DNA from: an uncultured Oscillospiraceae bacterium
GTDB taxonomy: Bacteria; Bacillota; Clostridia; Oscillospirales; Oscillospiraceae
DNA: 6,296 nucleotides
Direction: 5' to 3'
Assembly: GCA_910579485.1 (NCBI GenBank)
Contig: CAJTVO010000159.1
Location: forward strand, 1 to 6,296
Part shown: positions 1-6,127 of the stretch, piece after piece
Position numbering within the stretch: the stretch's first letter is position 1
How the letters are laid out: each line of letters opens with the position of its first letter
The notes under the pieces: model-generated
Database searches by the model: none
Told to the model about the DNA's origin: nothing
What the model saw: only the letters and a program-made list of their open reading frames with translations
Position numbers and translations under genes: made by a program

Positions 1-40
1 CGGACGATAGACCAGCCAATCTACAGGTCGTAGCGTAAAT

Positions 41-223
41 AATTACCCCCGTAATTCAAGAAGGTTCTTAGGAAACTGCGTTTCCTAAGTGACCTTTTGG
101 TTCTTTTCGTTCACACGAAAAGAACGCCCTCGTCCCCGCCCCCGTGAAGCGCCGCTTGCGGCGCTTTTAGCGCTAAGCCCGCCGTAGGCGGGCCCACGGG
201 CAGGGGCGAATCTAACTGTTAGA
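41..223. repeat. Run of six short stem-loops downstream of purE
   Basis: No credible gene is seen in positions 1-230. The stretch is packed with near-perfect inverted repeats: 41-46/51-56 (6 bp); 67-76/80-89 (10 bp, loop TGC) with an outer 61-65/92-96 extension; 100-110/115-125 (11 bp, loop TCAC); 147-155/158-166 (9 bp, GC-rich, followed by TTTT); 177-183/187-193 (7 bp, loop GTA); and 211-215/219-223. A 10-bp palindrome sits at 167-176. The hairpins follow one another with short gaps and barely overlap. This suggests an intergenic repeat element, a structured transcript end, or several stacked terminators. Which of these it is cannot be told from one copy. The stems are read directly; any function is inference. 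Confidence 0.6.
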
Positions 224-256
224 AACAAGCGGGAGCGGCCCGCAGGGCCGCCGCCC
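221..256 (-). terminator. Probable intrinsic terminator of purE
   Basis: Five bases past the purE stop, on the purE strand, a GC-rich stem forms from 245-251 with 235-241 (7 bp, loop TGC). It is extended by GGG 254-256 with CCC 231-233 across a small internal loop. The sequence that follows on that strand is GCTTGTTTCT, a moderate rather than ideal U-rich tract. Position and stem strength favour a terminator that makes purE the last, and probably only, gene of its transcript. The broken U-tract lowers confidence. Confidence 0.55.
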
Positions 257-261
257 TCGGA

Positions 262-756
262 TCAGCTATTGAACTCCGCAACGACCTCCGCGTCAGTGGC
301 GAGAGCCTTCGCCGCCCCGGCGGCGCGATGCTCGTCCAGCTTTGCCGCCAGCGCCTGGTCCTCAACGGCCAAAATCTGTACGGCAAGCAAAGCGGCGTTG
401 ACGGCTCCGTCAACGGCAACTGTAGCGACCGGGATACCGGAGGGCATCTGTACCGTGGACAAAAGCGCGTCAACGCCGTCCATCGCGTTGGACTTCAAGG
501 GGATACCGATAACAGGCAGGGTGGTCTGGGCCGCAAGGGCCCCGGCCAGATGGGCCGCCATCCCGGCGGCGGCGATCAGCACGCCAAAACCATTGGCGCG
601 TGCCTCCCGGGCAAAGGCCGCGGCCTCCCCGGGGGTGCGGTGCGCGGAATAGACATGGACCTCATGGGGCACGCCGAAAGACGCGAGGGTCTCCGCGGCC
701 TTGCGGACCACGGGCAGGTCGCTGGCGCTGCCCATGACGATGCCGGCTTTCTTCAT
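262..756 (-). CDS. purE: PurE, N5-carboxyaminoimidazole ribonucleotide mutase / AIR carboxylase
   Basis: PurE acts in the cytosol in de novo purine synthesis, forming 4-carboxyaminoimidazole ribonucleotide from N5-CAIR (class I) or from AIR plus CO2 (class II). The 164-residue protein has the usual single-domain length. The nucleotide-binding GSASD motif lies at 9-13, SAHRT at 37-41 with the family's catalytic histidine expected at H39, AAGMAAHLAG at 63-72, and the PVIGIPLKS and VQMPSGIPVAT blocks at 81-89 and 102-112. The start at 756 is chosen because GGAGG stands 8 bases upstream. Longer readings (ATG at 771 or 801) would translate riboswitch hairpin sequence and add a 15-residue tail foreign to the family. 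No purK or other pur gene adjoins it, and a hairpin follows the stop, so it is probably monocistronic. Expression is probably controlled by the ZTP riboswitch in its leader. The class was not settled: the AAGMAAHLAG block differs slightly from the E. coli GAGGAAHLPG form. Confidence 0.96.
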   Translation of the reverse strand: MKKAGIVMGSASDLPVVRKAAETLASFGVPHEVHVYSAHRTPGEAAAFAREARANGFGVLIAAAGMAAHLAGALAAQTTLPVIGIPLKSNAMDGVDALLSTVQMPSGIPVATVAVDGAVNAALLAVQILAVEDQALAAKLDEHRAAGAAKALATDAEVVAEFNS

Positions 757-764
757 TGGCTGTT

Positions 765-769
765 CCTCC
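765..769 (-). promoter_or_regulatory. purE ribosome binding site that decides the start
   Basis: GGAGG on the minus strand ends 8 bases before the ATG at 756-754. It selects the 164-residue start. An in-frame ATG at 771-769 overlaps this Shine-Dalgarno sequence itself, and the ATG at 801 lies inside the leader hairpin, so neither is likely to be used. Confidence 0.85.
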
Positions 770-771
770 AT

Positions 772-817
772 AAAAATGAATATGAGCAGTCCTCTCCCCA
801 TAGAAAGCGGACTGCCC
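772..817 (-). terminator. Riboswitch expression platform: terminator-type hairpin in the purE leader
   Basis: On the purE strand, GGGCAGTCC (817-809) pairs with GGACTGCTC (792-784): 9 bp with one G-U, and further pairing possible inside the 16-base loop (807-803 with 798-794). The GGGC of the 5' arm is the same GGGC that closes P3 of the ZTP aptamer, so the two structures exclude each other. A TTTTT run (776-772) follows after a 7-base gap, which is longer than usual for an intrinsic terminator. Expected logic, from the known class: without ZTP/ZMP the hairpin forms and purE is off; with ligand, P3 holds and transcription continues. The ribosome binding site lies outside the hairpin, which favours transcriptional control. 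Confidence 0.7.
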
Positions 818-883
818 AGACGGACGGCATGTGTACTCTAACCTGTTCCCCTGTGGTATCCCACAATCCCGTCAGTCGCAGGC
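812..883 (-). ncRNA. ZTP/ZMP riboswitch aptamer (pfl motif) ahead of purE
   Basis: The purE leader carries the hallmark parts of the pfl RNA, which binds ZMP/ZTP, the AICAR-type intermediates that build up when 10-formyl-tetrahydrofolate is short. Seen on the minus strand: P1 GCCTG (883-879) with CAGGT (845-841); the conserved GACTGACGG (877-869); P2 TGTGG/CCACA (865-861/856-852, loop GATA); then GGGGAA; a short linker; and P3 GCC (828-826) with GGC (816-814), whose loop holds CCG (823-821), able to form the class pseudoknot with CGG (871-869). The 3' CCGTCTGGGC block matches the class consensus. Purine and folate genes are the usual partners of this RNA, so purE downstream fits. Identification is from motif recognition and hand folding, not from a covariance model. 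Confidence 0.92.
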
Positions 884-912
884 AGATCTCTTTGATTGAA
901 AAATTCATCTTT

Positions 913-941
913 AGGCTAACATTTTCTTCGGGAAAAGGCAA
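913..941 (-). promoter_or_regulatory. Possible purE promoter
   Basis: On the minus strand TTGCCT (941-936) is followed after 17 bases by TAGCCT (918-913), preceded by TG as in an extended -10. A transcript would begin near 906, about 20 bases before the aptamer, which is the right place. The -10 matches the consensus poorly, so this is only the best candidate seen. Confidence 0.3.
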
Positions 942-984
942 GAGATAATCATACAGATTATTTCCCCTTTTTCTGCCGCGTCAC

Positions 985-999
985 TATGGAACTTCCATA
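985..999. repeat. 15-base dyad between the divergent promoters
   Basis: TATGGAA, one central base, then TTCCATA: perfect 7-base arms. It sits 26 bases upstream of the plus-strand -35 at 1026 and about 44 bases upstream of the candidate purE -35. The size and placement would suit an operator for a dimeric regulator. I cannot name one, and it may be chance. Apart from this dyad, positions 942-1025 show nothing I can support. Confidence 0.3.
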
Positions 1000-1025
1000 A
1001 ATCGTAAGGATGTCCCCAGTTTGTC

Positions 1026-1054
1026 TTGACTTCCTTCCCAATCTGTGCGATAGT
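1026..1054 (+). promoter_or_regulatory. Promoter for the GrpB-family gene leader
   Basis: TTGACT (1026-1031, 5 of 6 to consensus) and GATAGT (1049-1054, 4 of 6) are separated by exactly 17 bases, and TGC directly before the -10 makes it an extended -10 promoter. Transcription would start near 1061, leaving a leader of about 175 bases before the ATG at 1238. That leader contains a short ORF and a strong terminator. This is the best plus-strand promoter in the window. Confidence 0.6.
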
Positions 1055-1093
1055 TTTTGTTGATAACTGTACTGTGGAGAGGGGGCGCCGGCA

Positions 1094-1201
1094 TTGAAAA
1101 AGAACCGGGCGGGCCTTGGCGGCGTCTTTGGCGGAAGCGGCTTCGTTTACTGTCTTTCCTACGATATTTCCCGGCATCACGGACCGCGCCGCCGTCCGTG
1201 A
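1094..1201 (+). CDS. Possible 35-residue leader peptide (TTG start)
   Basis: A short reading frame opens at TTG 1094, 8 bases after a purine-rich Shine-Dalgarno-like GGAGAGGGGG (1076-1085), and closes with TGA at 1199-1201. The peptide begins with Lys-Lys-Asn-Arg, has a Gly-rich middle (GLGGVFGGSGF, residues 7-17) and ends in HHGPRRRP. I recognise no family. Its last codons and stop lie inside the stem of the intrinsic terminator at 1170-1222, the geometry seen in translation-coupled attenuators, where a ribosome on the leader changes whether the hairpin forms. No ATG is available and the length is small, so coding potential is unproven. An overlapping longer frame on the same strand (1057-1311) runs through the terminator into the next gene and looks spurious. 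Confidence 0.3.
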   Translation: MKKNRAGLGGVFGGSGFVYCLSYDISRHHGPRRRP

Positions 1202-1222
1202 TGGGCCGGGCTTTTCTTTTTC
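1170..1222 (+). terminator. Strong intrinsic terminator/attenuator just before the GrpB-family gene
   Basis: A perfect 10-bp stem, CATCACGGAC (1175-1184) with GTCCGTGATG (1194-1203), is closed below by CCCGG (1170-1174) with CCGGG (1206-1210) across a 2-base bulge. The T-rich run TTTTCTTTTT follows directly (1212-1221). This is the strongest plus-strand terminator seen. It lies downstream of the promoter at 1026 and only 6 bases before the next gene's ribosome binding site, so that gene would need read-through, antitermination or a promoter not seen here. Confidence 0.85.
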
Positions 1223-1237
1223 ATTACGGAGGCCTAT

Positions 1238-1801
1238 ATGAACAAACCCCTGTCCGAAATGACGCTGGAGGAGCTGTGGGAGCTGTTCCCTGTCGTTCTT
1301 TCCGAGCATAAAGACTGCTGGGCGGATTGGTATGAGGAGGAGAAGCTGTCCATTGAGGCCCTTCTGCCGGACTGGAACATCAGGATCAGCCACATTGGAA
1401 GTACTGCGATCCCCCGCATATGGGCCAAGCCGGTCATTGACATTCTCATAGAGCTCCCTCACGGCGCTTCCATGGCAGACGCAAAGAAGATATTGGTAAA
1501 CAACGGCTGGATTTGCATGTGTACGGCGGAAACCAGGATATCCCTCAATAAGGGTTACACCAGCCAGGGCTTTGCGGAGCGTGTGTTCCACATTCATCTG
1601 CGCTATGCCGGAGATCACGACGAATTGTACTTTCGGGACTATATGGCTGGACATCCCGTCCTTGCCGGGGAGTACGAGCGTTTGAAGCTCTCCCTCTGGA
1701 AAAAGTACGAGCACGACCGGGACGCCTATACAGACGCGAAGAGCGCGTTCGTCAGGAAATACACAGACCTTGCGAAAGCGGAATATGGAGACCGGTACTG
1801 A
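1238..1801 (+). CDS. GrpB family (UPF0157) protein, nucleotidyltransferase-like
   Basis: A 187-residue soluble protein with no signal peptide or membrane segment. It carries the family hallmark HIGSTAIP (52-59) followed by AKPVIDILIEL (63-73), a pattern that recalls the GS...D region of polymerase-beta-type nucleotidyltransferases. Further conserved blocks are FHIHLRY (117-123), ELYFRDY (129-135) and YTDAKSAFV (164-172). The biochemical function of the family is not established; some members are annotated beside or fused to dephospho-CoA kinase, but nothing here ties this copy to CoA. The start at 1238 is supported by GGAGG 5 bases upstream. The gene is preceded by a promoter, a possible leader peptide and a strong terminator, so conditional read-through is plausible. 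Its base composition is less GC-rich than carAB (one hand-counted 60-base line gives about 48% against about 75% in a carB line), which hints at separate origin. It ends 53 bases before carA. Confidence 0.87.
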   Translation: MNKPLSEMTLEELWELFPVVLSEHKDCWADWYEEEKLSIEALLPDWNIRISHIGSTAIPRIWAKPVIDILIELPHGASMADAKKILVNNGWICMCTAETRISLNKGYTSQGFAERVFHIHLRYAGDHDELYFRDYMAGHPVLAGEYERLKLSLWKKYEHDRDAYTDAKSAFVRKYTDLAKAEYGDRY

Positions 1802-1808
1802 CCGGCCT

Positions 1809-1840
1809 TTGACAGACTATATCAGATTTATGGCGATACA
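1809..1840 (+). promoter_or_regulatory. Possible carAB promoter (good -35, weak -10)
   Basis: A perfect TTGACA lies at 1809-1814, just after the GrpB-family stop, in a short AT-rich patch. At 17-base spacing the -10 would be GGCGAT, a poor match; GATACA (1835-1840) fits better but needs a 20-base spacer. No PyrR-type attenuator or hairpin fits in the 53-base gap. carAB could instead be read from upstream. Confidence 0.3.
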
Positions 1841-1854
1841 AAGGAGGAACGCGG

Positions 1855-2952
1855 ATGATCCGACAATTAGACGGCAAGATCGTGCTGGCCGACGGCAGTC
1901 AGTACCTGGGCTGCCGCTTCGGGGCCAGAGGGGACCGGGTGTGCGAGCTGGTGTTCAACACCTCCATGGTGGGCTATCAGGAGATCGTCTCCGACCCGTC
2001 CTACACCGGACAGCTGGTGGTGATGACCTATCCCATCATCGGCAACTACGGCGTCACCGACGAGGACTACGAGACCAAGATCCCCACCATCGGCGGGCTG
2101 GTGGTCCGGGAGTACAACGACATCCCCAGCAACTTCCGCTACACCAAGACCCTCTCGGAGATCCTGGAGGACTACGGCATTCCCGCCATCGAGGGCGTGG
2201 ACACCCGGAAGCTCACCCGGGCCATCCGGGACGCGGGCAGTCAGAAGGCCCTTCTGACGGACGTGGACGTCCCCCTGGAGGAGGCCCTGGCGCGTCTGAA
2301 CGCCGCCCAGCTCCGCCGTGACCAGGTGGCCCAGGTCAGCTGCAAAAAGCGCTGGTACGCCCGTACCTCCAACCACCGCTTCACCGTGGTAGCGGTGGAC
2401 TGCGGCATCAAGCTGAACATTGTCCGCTCCCTGAACGCCAGGGGCTGCAATGTCACCGTGGTCCCCTACGACACCCCCTATCAGACCATTCTGGACATGG
2501 AGCCAGACGGAGTTTTCCTCTCCAACGGTCCCGGCGACCCGGAGGACGTGAAGCCCGTGATCGAGCTGGTCCGGCAGCTGCGGGGGAAGTTCCCCCTCTT
2601 CGGCATCTGCCTGGGCCACCAGATGATCGCCCTGGCCTACGGCGGGAAGACCTACAAGCTGAAATTCGGCCACCGGGGCGGCAACCACCCGGTGAAGGAC
2701 CTGTCCACCGGCAAGCTGGAGATCACCAGCCAGAACCACTCCTACGCCGTGGACGGGGACTCCCTGGCGGACACCGGTCTGGAGGTCACCCACGTCAACG
2801 TGCTGGACGGCACCGTGGAGGGCCTGGCCTGTAAGGAGGACAAGGTGTTTTCCGTCCAGTACCACCCGGAGAGCGCCCCCGGCCCCCAGGACAGCGGCTG
2901 CCTGTTCGACCGGTTCATTCAGATGATGGAGGAGGAGAAGCGCCATGCCTAA
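1855..2952 (+). CDS. carA: Carbamoyl phosphate synthetase small (glutaminase) subunit
   Basis: CarA hydrolyses glutamine and passes ammonia through a tunnel to CarB, for carbamoyl phosphate used in pyrimidine and arginine synthesis; it works in the cytosol as a CarA-CarB heterodimer. The 365-residue protein (E. coli form 382) has the N-terminal small-subunit domain with FNTSMVGYQE (34-43) and YPIIGNYGV (59-67). A class I glutamine amidotransferase domain follows from about residue 176: SNGPGDP (223-229), nucleophile elbow GICLGHQ (250-256) with catalytic C252, GGNHPV (275-280), QNHSY (293-297), and HPE (337-339) supplying the catalytic His and Glu. All key residues are present. AGGAGG stands 7 bases before the ATG. 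The last codons overlap the carB start by 8 bases, so the two are almost surely co-transcribed and translationally coupled. In Bacillus naming this would be PyrAA/CarA; no other pyr or arg gene is present to decide between them. Confidence 0.98.
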   Translation: MIRQLDGKIVLADGSQYLGCRFGARGDRVCELVFNTSMVGYQEIVSDPSYTGQLVVMTYPIIGNYGVTDEDYETKIPTIGGLVVREYNDIPSNFRYTKTLSEILEDYGIPAIEGVDTRKLTRAIRDAGSQKALLTDVDVPLEEALARLNAAQLRRDQVAQVSCKKRWYARTSNHRFTVVAVDCGIKLNIVRSLNARGCNVTVVPYDTPYQTILDMEPDGVFLSNGPGDPEDVKPVIELVRQLRGKFPLFGICLGHQMIALAYGGKTYKLKFGHRGGNHPVKDLSTGKLEITSQNHSYAVDGDSLADTGLEVTHVNVLDGTVEGLACKEDKVFSVQYHPESAPGPQDSGCLFDRFIQMMEEEKRHA

Positions 2953-5900
2953 GAGAACGGACTTGAAAAAAATTCTGGTCATCGGCTCCGGCCCCATCGT
3001 CATTGGGCAGGCCGCCGAGTTCGACTACGCCGGCACCCAGGCCTGTCTGGCCCTCCGGGAGGAGGGGTATCAGGTCATTCTTGCCAACTCCAACCCCGCC
3101 ACCATCATGACCGATACCACCATTGCCGATAAGGTCTACATGGAGCCCCTGACGGTGGAGTATCTGGCGAAGATCCTCCGCTTCGAGCGTCCCGACGCCA
3201 TCGTCCCCGGCATCGGCGGACAGACGGGACTGAACCTTGCCATGGAGCTGCAGAAGCAGGGCATCCTGGACGAGTGCGGTGTGGAGCTGCTGGGCACCAG
3301 CTACGACAGCATCCGCCGGGCCGAGGACCGGGAGCTGTTCAAGGAGCTGTGCCTGGAGCTTGGCGAGCCGGTGGTCCCCTCCGAGATCGCCAACGACCTG
3401 GAGGAGGCGGCACGGGCCGCGGCGGACATCGGCTACCCGGTGATCCTCCGTCCGGCCTTCACCCTTGGGGGCACCGGCGGCGGCTTTGCCGGAAACGAGG
3501 ACGAGCTGCGGGAGATGATGAAGCACGCCCTGGAGCTGTCCCCCGTCCATCAGGTGCTCATCGAGAAGAGCATCAAGGGTTATAAGGAGATCGAATACGA
3601 GGTGATGCGGGACGCCAACGACACCGCCATCACCGTCTGCAACATGGAGAACATCGACCCCGTGGGCATCCATACCGGCGACTCCATCGTGGTGGCCCCC
3701 AGCCAGACCCTCACCAACAAGGAGTACCACCTCCTCCGGGACAGCGCCCTGCGGCTCATCCGCGCCCTGAAGATCGAGGGCGGGTGCAACGTCCAGTTCG
3801 CCCTGGACCCCCAGTCCTTCCAGTATTATGTGATCGAGGTAAACCCCAGAGTATCCCGGTCCTCCGCCCTAGCCAGCAAGGCCAGCGGGTATCCCATCGC
3901 CCGGGTGTCCGCCAAGATCTCCGTGGGGATGCACCTGGAGGAGATCCAGCTGGCCAACACCCCCGCCTGCTTCGAGCCCGCTCTGGACTACGTGGTGACG
4001 AAGATGCCCCGGTTCCCCTTTGACAAGTTCGGCTCCGCCAGCAACCGTCTCAGCACCCAGATGAAGGCCACCGGCGAGGTCATGGCCGTCGGCCGGACCC
4101 TCCAGGAGAGCATCCTGAAGGCCGTCCGCTCTTTGGAGGGCGGCGTGGGCCACATCTATATGGAGAAGTTCAACGACTACGCCGACAAGGAGCTGCTGGA
4201 CTACATCCGGCTGGGCACCGACGACCGTATTTTCGCCATTGCCGAGCTGATGAGCCGGGGGACCGACCTGGGACAGATCTGCACCGCCACCCAGATCGAC
4301 ATGCTCTTCCTGGACAAGATCTGCAACATCGTCCACTACGAGGAGGAGATCAAGGCCCGCCCCTGGGACACGGACATGCTCCGTCGGGCCAAGCGCCGGG
4401 GCTTCTCCGACAGGGCCGTCGCCTGGCTGTGGAAGTGTACCGAGCGGGAGGTCTACGACAAGCGCTGCGAGCTGGGCATCTTCCCGGTCTACAAGATGAT
4501 CGATACCTGCGCCAGCGAGTTCGACAGCTACGTGCCCTACTTCTACTCCACCTACGAGGACGAGAACGAGTCCGTGGTGTCCGCCAATAAAAAGATCATC
4601 GTCCTTGGCTCCGGTCCCATCCGCATCGGCCAGGGCGTGGAGTTCGACTATTCCACCGTCCACGCAGTCCAGACCATCAAGAAGAGCGGCTATGACGCCA
4701 TCATCATCAACAACAACCCGGAGACCGTTTCCACGGACTACACCTGTTCCGACAAGCTGTACTTCGAGCCCCTGACGGTGGAGGACGTGATGAACGTCAT
4801 CCACTTGGAACAGCCCATAGGCGTCATCGCCTCCCTGGGAGGCCAGACGGCCATCAATCTGGCCCAGCCCCTGCGGGACCACGGAGTGACCATCATCGGC
4901 ACGGACTGCGAGGCCATCGAGCGTGCGGAGGACCGGAAGGTCTTCGAGCAGGTCCTCCACCAGCTGGACATCCCCCAGCCCCGGGGCGAGGCCGTCACCA
5001 ATCTGGAGGACGGCGTCCGCGCCGCCCGGGAGATCGGCTATCCGGTGCTGGTGCGCCCCTCCTTCGTGCTGGGCGGCAGGGCCATGGAGATCGTGGCCAA
5101 CGAGGAGATGCTCCGCCGCTACCTGAAGACCGCCGTGGAGGTGGACGAGTCCAAGCCGGTGCTGGTGGACAAGTACATCATCGGCAAGGAGGTGGAGGTG
5201 GACGCCATCTGTGACGGGACGGACGTGTTCGTCCCCGGCGTCATGGAGCTGGTGGAGCGCACCGGCGTCCACTCCGGCGACTCCGTCAGCGTGTACCCCA
5301 CCTTCTCCATCTCGCCGGAGGTGAAGGAGGTCATTCTGGACTACACCCGAAAGCTGGGCCTGGGCATCGGCATCGTGGGCCTCTACAACATCCAGTTCAT
5401 CGTGGACCGGGAGGAGAAGGTCTACATCATCGAGGTCAACCCCCGGTCCTCCCGGACGGTGCCCTTCCTCAGCAAGGCCACCGGCTACTCCCTGGCGGAC
5501 ATCGCCACCAAGGTCATCCTGGGGGAGACCCTCCGTGACCAGGGCATCACTGAGCTGTATCCCCCGGAGAAAAAGCGGTGGTACTGCAAGGTCCCCGTGT
5601 TCTCCTTCAGCAAGCTCAGCGGACTGGACGCCTACCTCTCTCCGGAGATGAAGTCCACCGGCGAGGCCATCGGCTACGACGAGCGCCTGCCCTACGCCCT
5701 CTACAAGGCCATGCAGGCCGCCGGCATGAACCTCCAGGACCACGGGACGGTGCTGCTGAGCATCTGCCAGGAGGACCTGGAGGAGGCCCTGCCCCTGGTG
5801 GAGCGCTTCTACCGCCTGGGCTTCAATATCGAGGCCACCACCGGCACGGCCAACTTCCTCAAGGACCACGGCATCCGCACCCGCCGCAAACGGGACTACA

Positions 5901-6127
5901 CCGAAGACCCCCGGGACATCACCGAGGCCATGCGCGGCGGCAAGGTAGCCTACCTGGTGAACACCCGCGACCCCAGCTCGGCGGAGCACGTGAACGCCGG
6001 TTTCGAGATGCGCCGTCTGGCCATCGAGAACAGCGTCACCACCTTCACCTCCCTGGATACGGTCAGCGCCCTGCTGGATGTGCTGGAGGCAATTTCCAGC
6101 AGAATTTCTACCATCGACGCACAGTGA
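2945..6127 (+). CDS. carB: Carbamoyl phosphate synthetase large subunit
   Basis: CarB makes carbamoyl phosphate from bicarbonate, ammonia and two ATP. The 1060-residue protein is full length (E. coli 1073) and shows the internal duplication of the family. Half 1: GSGPIVIGQAAEFDY (14-28), ATP-grasp with R129, R169, FTLGGTGGG (172-180), metal/ATP ligands Q284, E298 and N300 in EVNPRVSRSS. An oligomerisation region lies at roughly 400-540. Half 2: GSGPIRIGQGVEFDY (555-569), RAEDRKVF (660-667), FVLGGRAME (707-715), EVNPRSSRT (830-838). A C-terminal MGS-like allosteric domain spans about 930-1060, with T965 and T968 aligning by eye with the E. coli nucleotide-effector threonines 974 and 977. Ornithine-site acids E771 and D779 are kept, but the position matching E. 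coli E892 appears to be V883. The start is backed by a GGAGGAGGAG run (2928-2937) inside carA and the 8-base overlap. No frameshift is seen. Confidence 0.98.
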   Translation: MPKRTDLKKILVIGSGPIVIGQAAEFDYAGTQACLALREEGYQVILANSNPATIMTDTTIADKVYMEPLTVEYLAKILRFERPDAIVPGIGGQTGLNLAMELQKQGILDECGVELLGTSYDSIRRAEDRELFKELCLELGEPVVPSEIANDLEEAARAAADIGYPVILRPAFTLGGTGGGFAGNEDELREMMKHALELSPVHQVLIEKSIKGYKEIEYEVMRDANDTAITVCNMENIDPVGIHTGDSIVVAPSQTLTNKEYHLLRDSALRLIRALKIEGGCNVQFALDPQSFQYYVIEVNPRVSRSSALASKASGYPIARVSAKISVGMHLEEIQLANTPACFEPALDYVVTKMPRFPFDKFGSASNRLSTQMKATGEVMAVGRTLQESILKAVRSLEGGVGHIYMEKFNDYADKELLDYIRLGTDDRIFAIAELMSRGTDLGQICTATQIDMLFLDKICNIVHYEEEIKARPWDTDMLRRAKRRGFSDRAVAWLWKCTEREVYDKRCELGIFPVYKMIDTCASEFDSYVPYFYSTYEDENESVVSANKKIIVLGSGPIRIGQGVEFDYSTVHAVQTIKKSGYDAIIINNNPETVSTDYTCSDKLYFEPLTVEDVMNVIHLEQPIGVIASLGGQTAINLAQPLRDHGVTIIGTDCEAIERAEDRKVFEQVLHQLDIPQPRGEAVTNLEDGVRAAREIGYPVLVRPSFVLGGRAMEIVANEEMLRRYLKTAVEVDESKPVLVDKYIIGKEVEVDAICDGTDVFVPGVMELVERTGVHSGDSVSVYPTFSISPEVKEVILDYTRKLGLGIGIVGLYNIQFIVDREEKVYIIEVNPRSSRTVPFLSKATGYSLADIATKVILGETLRDQGITELYPPEKKRWYCKVPVFSFSKLSGLDAYLSPEMKSTGEAIGYDERLPYALYKAMQAAGMNLQDHGTVLLSICQEDLEEALPLVERFYRLGFNIEATTGTANFLKDHGIRTRRKRDYTEDPRDITEAMRGGKVAYLVNTRDPSSAEHVNAGFEMRRLAIENSVTTFTSLDTVSALLDVLEAISSRISTIDAQ

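Noticed and set aside
1..261. tRNA, CRISPR array or insertion-sequence end
   Set aside because: No cloverleaf, no repeated unit with spacers, and no transposase or terminal repeat pair is visible; only unrelated hairpins.
328..948. 206-codon plus-strand frame opposite purE and its riboswitch
   Set aside because: Shadow of purE; the product has no family features and runs through the structured RNA.
1057..1311. 84-codon plus-strand frame across the leader terminator
   Set aside because: It reads through the intrinsic terminator into the GrpB-family gene in another frame, and no good ribosome binding site precedes it.
911..1714. 267-codon minus-strand frame across the leader and GrpB-family gene
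   Set aside because: It overlaps the plus-strand promoter, the terminator and a well-supported gene, and shows no recognisable domain.
1867..3003. 378-codon minus-strand frame opposite carA
   Set aside because: Antisense shadow of the same kind, fully overlapping an intact carA.
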